A stretch of 64,000 nt of DNA from Turnera subulata (taxonomy: Eukaryota > Streptophyta > Magnoliopsida > Malpighiales > Passifloraceae): the NCBI GenBank assembly GCA_028386065.3, contig JAKUCV010001116.1:220578-284577 (forward strand), given 5' to 3'. The translations under genes were made by a program, and so were the position numbers. Positions 57,900 through 64,000 of the stretch are shown piece after piece (position 1 is the first letter of the stretch; every line of letters starts with the position of its first letter). The notes beneath the pieces were generated by a model. The model ran no database searches. It had not been told where the DNA came from and saw nothing but the letters and a program-made list of their open reading frames with translations.

Positions 57900-60800
57900 T
57901 TAAGCAGTTGTATTCCATGAACGCCAGCATCCAAAGTGCCCTGTCCACCGAAATGGCAGGTTTCTATTCTTCACTCTTTTAGCCTTCCTGTAAGCATCCA
58001 CTGCCCTGAATTGCTTCCAATCACGAAGTACCACACCGAGATCCCTGACTTTGGCCTTTATACTCCGGCAGCAATTGGCGTGCACTGTGGCTACTGCCCT
58101 TACGTCTTTGCTGTCCGTACAAAACCCACTGAAATATACGGTGTCCAAAAACCTAGCATGGAGGCCTAATTGACCAAACATTCCTTCTTCCATGAGGTCG
58201 AATAGAACATCCTGCTCTTTCTTCCCACTGGAATTGTCTTTCCTGCCGTACCATTCCTCAAACAATGCAATGGTCTTGTTGTTGGACCTAGCATAGTAGA
58301 AGCCTGTGTTAATGGCATTCTTTTCGGATTCTGGGTCACCATTGAACCAATCGGTGCTTATTTGCATGTCTATACTTCCATTCGCGCTTAGCCTTGGAAA
58401 TGGATTCCTCAGCCACATTACATCCGTATCCTGTGTCACAATTATTCAAATTATCCCAAGTTACAGTACTTCAAAAATAGCAAATGATATCTTACAGTTA
58501 GTTTTGTAATAATTATGACAATGATATCATAATAGGTCAGGGGATCTATACACATGCCACAAGCCAAACCAAAATCCAAAAGCCGCCACCATGCGTGCTC
58601 TTGATAGGAGGTGCACGACGGGTTGCAAGGAAACAAACATATAGCACCACTGTTGTGACTAAACAATAAGTAGTGAAGCTGAAAATTTTAGTCCTGTAGG
58701 TGTAGGGTCATGCATAAATACTACTTAATTACTCGATGAAACTTAGAAAAATTCATGGTAATTACAAGTAACTACAGTTTAAAGTTTCACGTCGGCAGTT
58801 AACTATTAGGCCACTAGAAACTATCATTGTTTATTATTCATACACTATCTGACAAAGCACATTATTAGTGCATGAATAAAAGTGCATACTGTTGTTTAAT
58901 TAAAGTATTAATCTGATGATAAAGATTGTTTGTATTAGTAAAGTAAACGGACTATTATTGGTTAAAAAATGTTTTATGCCACTCAATTTTGAGGTTTTGT
59001 TTAATCTTGTCCCTTAAGAATTTTTTCGGTATTCCTATCCTCTAAGCTTGGTGAAACTGGTTAAAGTCGTCCCTCTAACCTGGGATACCAGGTAAAGGCA
59101 ATGTAGTTAGACCTGGATCGGCCTGGTTGGTTGAACCCGGTTAACCATAACCCAGTTGGTTTTTCGAGTCAATAATTTCTTTGTTAATTTCTGGTTGAAC
59201 CTGAGTTTGACCATCTTTACCCAAAAAAACTATGACCGGTGGCCCGATCGGGTCAACCTCCGGTCCGAGTTTAACTACATTGGGTAAAAGCTGACGTGGC
59301 AGCAAAATCAAAGTGGGAAGAAAGGTATTTTGATCCTAAACTTTTGTAAAGTATCAATTGAGTCCTAAATATTATATTAAATGAATAAATTCAGTCCTAA
59401 AGTGAATTTTTGTTCAAATTAAATTAATTTATAATTTAAAATTATAAGTTTAGAAAAAAAATTGGAAAAAATTAAGAAAATTATTTGAAAATTATTTGGA
59501 CGCTAATTTTTCATGTTTTTAGAATTTCAAGAATTATAAATTCTGAAAATTATTTTTCAAAAATAAAAATGAGCAAAAAAATTATAGAATTATTGGAACT
59601 CTAATTTGACACACGTATGATTTTACCAAAAGATATGTAGTTTAATTTGAACTAAAATTCACTTTAGGACTAAATTTATTCATTTAATGTAATGTTTAGG
59701 ACTTAATTGATATTTTTTAAAGTTTTAGGACCAAAATAGCACTTCTGCCCTCTGATTTTGCTGCCACGTCAGCCTTTACCTGGTATTCTAGGTCACAGGG
59801 ACGACATTAACCGGTTTCACCAAACTTAGAGGATATGAATTGTCGAAAAAATTCTTAAGGGACAAAGTTAAACAAAACCTCAAAATTGGGTGGCATAAAA
59901 CATTTTTTAACCTCAAAGTTGAGTAAACGGACTATTATTTGTTAATGGTACTTTTAGGAAGGGGTAGCTAAATATTGTCCCCACCCGAAACGCCTAGATC
60001 CGTCCTTATATATATAAATATATATCGACTGCAGTTTCTCAAATTATTGGTGGCAAAAGCCATTGAAAACGCATATGTATACTTCCGCTTTTTTTATTTA
60101 AGGGCTGTAAAAAGCACAAAAGAGTGCAAGTCTACACACTCTTCAAACTTTTGATGTAGAAAATTCAATGGCAGACAACAATTACTAATTCTGAAGAAAC
60201 CTGTACCTGTACGCAGATAAATGAACTCAAGACAAACGCATTAACGTCTGGAATAGTTTGAAATTGAAGTTCTGTTGAATTGTTCACGTCAAGAAGACAC
60301 TAGATTCTAAGTCCAATAAAACCGTTGTATTTGACAAATATTTGACGACTTAGGTTGCACCACCGGAGAAGGTAAAGACCATCTCTCCGCGATTCATTTA
60401 GAACTTCAAGAATCTGGCTAACCACCAGAGCAAGGTGTTAATTTCTAATGTGAGGTAGTATAGGTGCTCCTATATAGTGGCGGCAGTATATGGGAAGAGG
60501 GTTAATTAATTAGCCAGTGCACACACTCCTATTCTAAAGTCTAAGGCAACTCCTTTTTCAACAACAGGGTTAGGCAGCTTCTTCTAGGGTCGATAGTGGA
60601 TCACATCCTATAAAGTAGATATTACTAAAAATATTCATTTATATATTTTCTAGAAAATGTTTTCATTACTATACTCTCCACCTAATAACAGCCGTAATAG
60701 GGATCTAAGGTCAAACGTCAAACTGATTGAACCTTCCGGAAGTAATTTAGCTACAATTAAGTCTAGCTAATCTCTGCTAAACCAATATAGGATTAGGAAT

Positions 60801-62290
60801 CGAATATAGGATTAGGAATCGTGGCAAATTGCCAAGTTCCAGCATAGAAGAAAATCCATCAAAATAACGTGTTGTCGGCCAACAAAACCCAATTTTTTGT
60901 TCTCCTAATCCTGACGAAGTCTCTGTCAGTTTCCTTTCTCCGGGGTCAATTTTTTTTTTTTATTTCCTATAAACCAACATAAACAACTATGTTTGAAACC
61001 CGTGACACGTCGGTGGCCAAGTGAATTTTCACGTTTCAGATCCTCTCAGTTAACTTCCAAACTCTTGGGGACATCAATGGTGCTTGAGCCTCTGGGCCTG
61101 CACGAAATATTTTGTACTACTTGTGGTCCTGTTAAGGAAAATTAATTACTACAAGGCATCGCCCCAGACAACTCCCATCAAACTCAAGTTTGTTTGAAAA
61201 CCAAAAAAACGTCAACAAAAACAACAACGGCAACTCTTGATCTCCACCACAAGATTATGAAGCTACCAGCCTATACTATACTAGCACTAATCAGTTCCTA
61301 AGCAAAGTCAACATCTTACATAACTCTCATATCAAAAAAATAAATAAAAAATCATACATTAACCCTCTTTCCAATTTCTTGCCGACAACAAAAATTACAA
61401 AATGCCGTCTCCCCCTAATAGTAAAATCGAGTAAGAAACTTTCTGCTCTAATATTTCTCTTCTCTTTCACGCTAGCTTCTGGTGTAACGTTGATATGTTG
61501 TTGGTGTATTAAACACCATTCTTGGTAAGAAGTAGTAGCAAATAAAGTAAAATAATTAACGCGTTTTTTCAAACAGGATAAACGCAGGAAACAGTGGCGT
61601 GTAATAAGGAAACGTACCGTAAAAATGAAGCTGTATCCAAGCTTGAGAACATCTAATAAAAGCAGCGTCCTTCTCCACATCATCTTCACAAAATCTTGGG
61701 ACATGTAAAGCTTTTCTCCACCGAAATCAACGCCCTCCGTTTCCAGCTTGTAACAGTGCAGCCGCTTGAATCTGCACCTGTCATATGCTGTCTGATCAAC
61801 GGCAACCAAGAGCAAGTGGTCGATCAAATGACTGGTGTCCTCCCCTAACCAAAAGCTCTCTATAAAAAGATCAAGCATGGTTGTCTCAGCTTTGACGCTT
61901 TGTTCTGCGTAGGCCTTGTTGACGACGGCGATGATGACAGTTTTGTTGGGCATTGAAGCTTTTTCCAAGGCCAACTGGAGCTCATCTACCGGGAAGCTGA
62001 TTTTGTAAAACGACTGCAGAGAAATAGAGAGATGATGTGATCACTTTCTTCCTTTGTAATTTATAGCCTGAAGAAACCATACTTTTGTGGGTTGTAAATT
62101 ACATGAAAGAGTAGTAGAGAGTACTTACAGTTACAGATTCTGTGCTGGTGCAAAATGGCTTTCTGTTTGCGAGAGATAAAAGGTTTGATATGGGCTCAGA
62201 ATAGAGGCATATGTAGAGCACGCCAGTGAAGAGAAGGGAGATGATCGCCAAATTTGCAAGAGAATGCTTTGAGTAGTACTCCATTTGCAT
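57900..62290 (-). CDS. Nucleotide-diphospho-sugar transferase family protein (DUF271 type)
   Basis: Three exons: 62129-62290, 61618-62013 and 57900-58430, 54 + 132 + 176 codons, 362 residues, GT-AG introns in phase 0. The N-terminus has a signal-anchor helix at about residues 13-30 (LANLAIISLLFTGVLYICLY), implying a Golgi type II protein. The catalytic region includes NKTVIIAVVNKAYAE, TMLDLFIESFWLGE, HLLLVAVDQTAYDRC, the DTDVMWLRNPF motif carrying the DxD metal/nucleotide-sugar site, NAINTGFYYARSN, and KKEQDVLFDLM. This is the plant family of At1g28710/At4g15970-like putative glycosyltransferases (GT77-related). Donor and acceptor are unknown. Intron 2 is 3187 bp and carries transposons. An alternative start two codons downstream (MEYYSK) is equally plausible. 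Confidence 0.9.
58960..59912. mobile_element. Long-TIR (foldback/MULE-like) element in intron 2
   Basis: The left arm starts GGTTAAAAAATGTTTTATGCC and the right arm ends GGCATAAAACATTTTTTAACC, its inverted partner. The similarity continues inward through GACGTGGCAGCAAAATC and TTTAGTCCTAAAGTGAATTT to about 59423 (left) and 59641 (right). The right arm is 272 bp. The left arm is also 272 bp once the nested 184-bp insert and one 8-bp target copy are removed. The loop is about 217 bp and AT-rich. There is no coding content. The superfamily is uncertain: long arms suggest a Mutator-like or foldback element. Confidence 0.88.
59099..59282. mobile_element. hAT-like MITE nested in the left arm
   Basis: A 184-bp insert has ends CAATGTAGTTAGAC and GTTTAACTACATTG, an imperfect terminal inverted repeat. 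It is flanked by an 8-bp duplication with one mismatch, GGTAAAGG at 59091-59098 and GGTAAAAG at 59283-59290. The right arm of the host element preserves the unoccupied site (reverse complement ..CCAGGTAAAGGCTGACG..), confirming the insertion point. Confidence 0.9.
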
Positions 62291-63630
62291 GATGGGCCTA
62301 GGTATGCCTTTTGAGGAAACTGAAAAGTGAAAAGGATTTCTCTAAAAAGGGTAATAGACAAAGGAGTTGGATGATTTGGGGGGCAGGGCAGGCCGTCTGT
62401 GAGTTAAAACTTTTTGGGTAATTTAGGTTTGGTGGTAGAATAGTCATGGAAGTTCCGTGATTGGGTTTTGTTATATAGTCAAAGTTTAACGTGTGGTCGG
62501 GGTCCAAAACTGAGAAAACCAAGAATTCGATTTTTTTGTTTCCTTTGTTTTTCTGTACAGGAAAAATGATTTAAAATTCGAAGCAAATGTACACATGAGA
62601 GAATGGTGGGGGTCAAACGTTTGAACAACGAAAACTTTGTAGGGTGTGTATGGCTACATAATTATACTAGTACTGATATAATATGATCCTCATTGTTTTG
62701 TAAACCTAATTAAACTTGTTCTATAGTGCCATCGAGGTCAATGGCAGGACACATTTTCCGTCTGATGAAACCCAGACACATAGATAGTGAGTGAGTCATG
62801 GCCAACAAATTGTTGTTCTTGTTCTTATGAGTTTGTTTCTGCACAAAGAAACCATTCACCAGGTTTTAATTTTTCAGCTCGATGGAGTGTTCTTATTTGT
62901 TGAGTCTAATTCTCTTAACGTCATGCATATTCAATTCCCCAATTGCAGCTGTAATATAAAAACTTGTGGCCTAAAGAAGATTAATTTTTGTGGTCTTTAT
63001 CATTGACTTCAGCGCCGAATCAAGCAAGTTAAAACCTACTAGGCTAGCTCTTGATGAACTTAAAAACTAAGCCCTCCAGAGTACAGTCTTGGATTAAAAA
63101 AAATCTAAGAACAGCTCGATATTGATCACTTGAATCATGAGTGGGGGACACCTTACAATTGTATACTTTGTATTATAGATATATATTATATCGCCCTTGT
63201 ATGATTCAGTACTGGGTGAGGAATGCGCAGCTATAGAATTATCTGGTTTGCAATTGTACCATCAACAAAAACCAAAAAAGTTCGTGATTGGATGAAAATG
63301 GAAATACAAAACAAATGGTGGGGAAGCTGGCTTCAAACCAGACAAACGAAGCATTGTTGGCAAGCAATTAAGAGGAATTCTGCCATGTTCTTAACACTAT
63401 TAATGTGGAATGCAATCATATGAAGATTCTATTTATAAACTAGAACACAATGGTTGAAAATTGTCAAAACTTTTGCAAAAGAAAATTGCCAACGTTGTCG
63501 GTGACGAGTGACCGGGAAGTTCTAACAACCAAAATGCAACATATAAAGAATGAACACTACAACAGGAAATCCGCGAGAATTCAATTATTAAATAAACGAA
63601 TAAAATTGTTCAGCCTGAGGAAACACGTAC
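62291..63630. other. 5' flank of the sugar-transferase gene and intergenic DNA
   Basis: The first 200-300 bases should hold the promoter of the minus-strand gene. Beyond that no gene is visible; the ORFs at 62791-63006, 63223-63423 and 63450-63689 lack domains. Confidence 0.4.
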
Positions 63631-64000
63631 CTATGGCTGCGTTTGGTACGTGGGACTTGCCAGTCCAAGTCCAGATGGACGTGGACTGAACTAATCTGGA
63701 CTGGACTAGACAAGTCCAGACTGCGTTTGGTTGTGTGGACTGTACATTGTAGACTTAAGGCTAGTCCATAGAAAAGATGTTTGGTTGTACGTGGACTGGA
63801 CTTGGACTAAATGACAAAAATGACTTGAATATCCCTATTTTTTATTAATAAAAAATATCAACATACAATAATAATTTTCATCACACCTAATACACTATAT
63901 TTATTTATTGTTTATTAATATTAATCAAAATGGTAATACACTATATTTGGTTCAATTTTAGGTTTAAATCTCAATTAATCAAAATTTCTTACTTAAATTT
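63631..64000. mobile_element. Possible transposon end running off the window
   Basis: GGCTGCGTTTGGTACGTGG near 63634, followed by repeated variants of GTCCAGACTGCGTTTGGTTG and GTACGTGGACTGGACTTGGAC, then AT-rich DNA. Many plant DNA elements (PIF/Harbinger or hAT types) start with TGCGTTTGGT-like sequence. The other end is not in the window, so class and size cannot be set. Confidence 0.35.

Larger units (their letters stand above)
58942..59939. repeat. 18-bp direct repeat flanking the inverted-repeat element
   Basis: AGTAAACGGACTATTATT occurs at 58942-58959, directly abutting the element, and at 59922-59939, nine bases beyond the end of its right arm. It may be a long target duplication or a product of imprecise insertion. 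Confidence 0.8.

Noticed and set aside
1..64000. CRISPR arrays, bacterial operons, organelle DNA insertions
   Set aside because: No regularly spaced short repeats, and no plastid or mitochondrial genes recognised; gene structure is nuclear plant throughout.

Overview
This window is nuclear DNA from a flowering plant, most likely a rosid eudicot. The evidence is split genes with GT-AG introns, plant-specific families (WRKY, cyclin-U, P-class PPR, FBD/F-box, PGG-ankyrin, trihelix) and plant transposons. Protein resemblance made me think of Rosaceae, but I could not test that. All exon models below were built by hand from splice signals and reading frame. For every multi-exon model called intact, the exon lengths sum to a whole number of codons.

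Layout. 1-1722 (+): 3' part of an ELMO-domain gene. 3220-4441 (-): cytosolic nucleoside diphosphate kinase. 4.5-15.6 kb: gene-poor, AT-rich DNA with a perfect 200-bp tandem duplication, an LTR-like block and a Stowaway MITE. 15682-18189 (+): WRKY12-type transcription factor. 18.5-27.5 kb (-): three tandem F-box/LRR/FBD units, of which only the one at 25281-27462 looks intact. One has lost its start codon and frame. Another is split by a captured Ty1-copia fragment flanked by a perfect 201-bp duplication. 27853-33479 (+): ALG12 mannosyltransferase, 20 exons, sharing a 390-bp divergent promoter with the intact F-box gene. 34417-36283 (+): PPR protein. 40197-41545 (+): cyclin-U (P-type). 42.6-45.7 kb (-): a PGG-only membrane protein, an unrecognised membrane ORF and an ankyrin-PGG protein. 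47836-48927 (+): intronless trihelix factor. 49993-50064 (-): tRNA-Trp(CCA). 53184-57217 (-): hnRNP Q/LIF2-like protein with three RRMs. 57900-62290 (-): nucleotide-diphospho-sugar transferase whose 3.2-kb second intron holds a nested transposon pair.

The genes are unrelated housekeeping and developmental functions, as is usual in a plant chromosome arm, and form no pathway cluster. The most informative parts are the structural events: copia-filled repair in the F-box cluster, the nested inverted-repeat elements at 58960-59912 with an internal empty-site control, the perfect 200-bp tandem duplication, and a probable GC-AG intron in the ankyrin gene. I did not find a convincing wholly new gene system.
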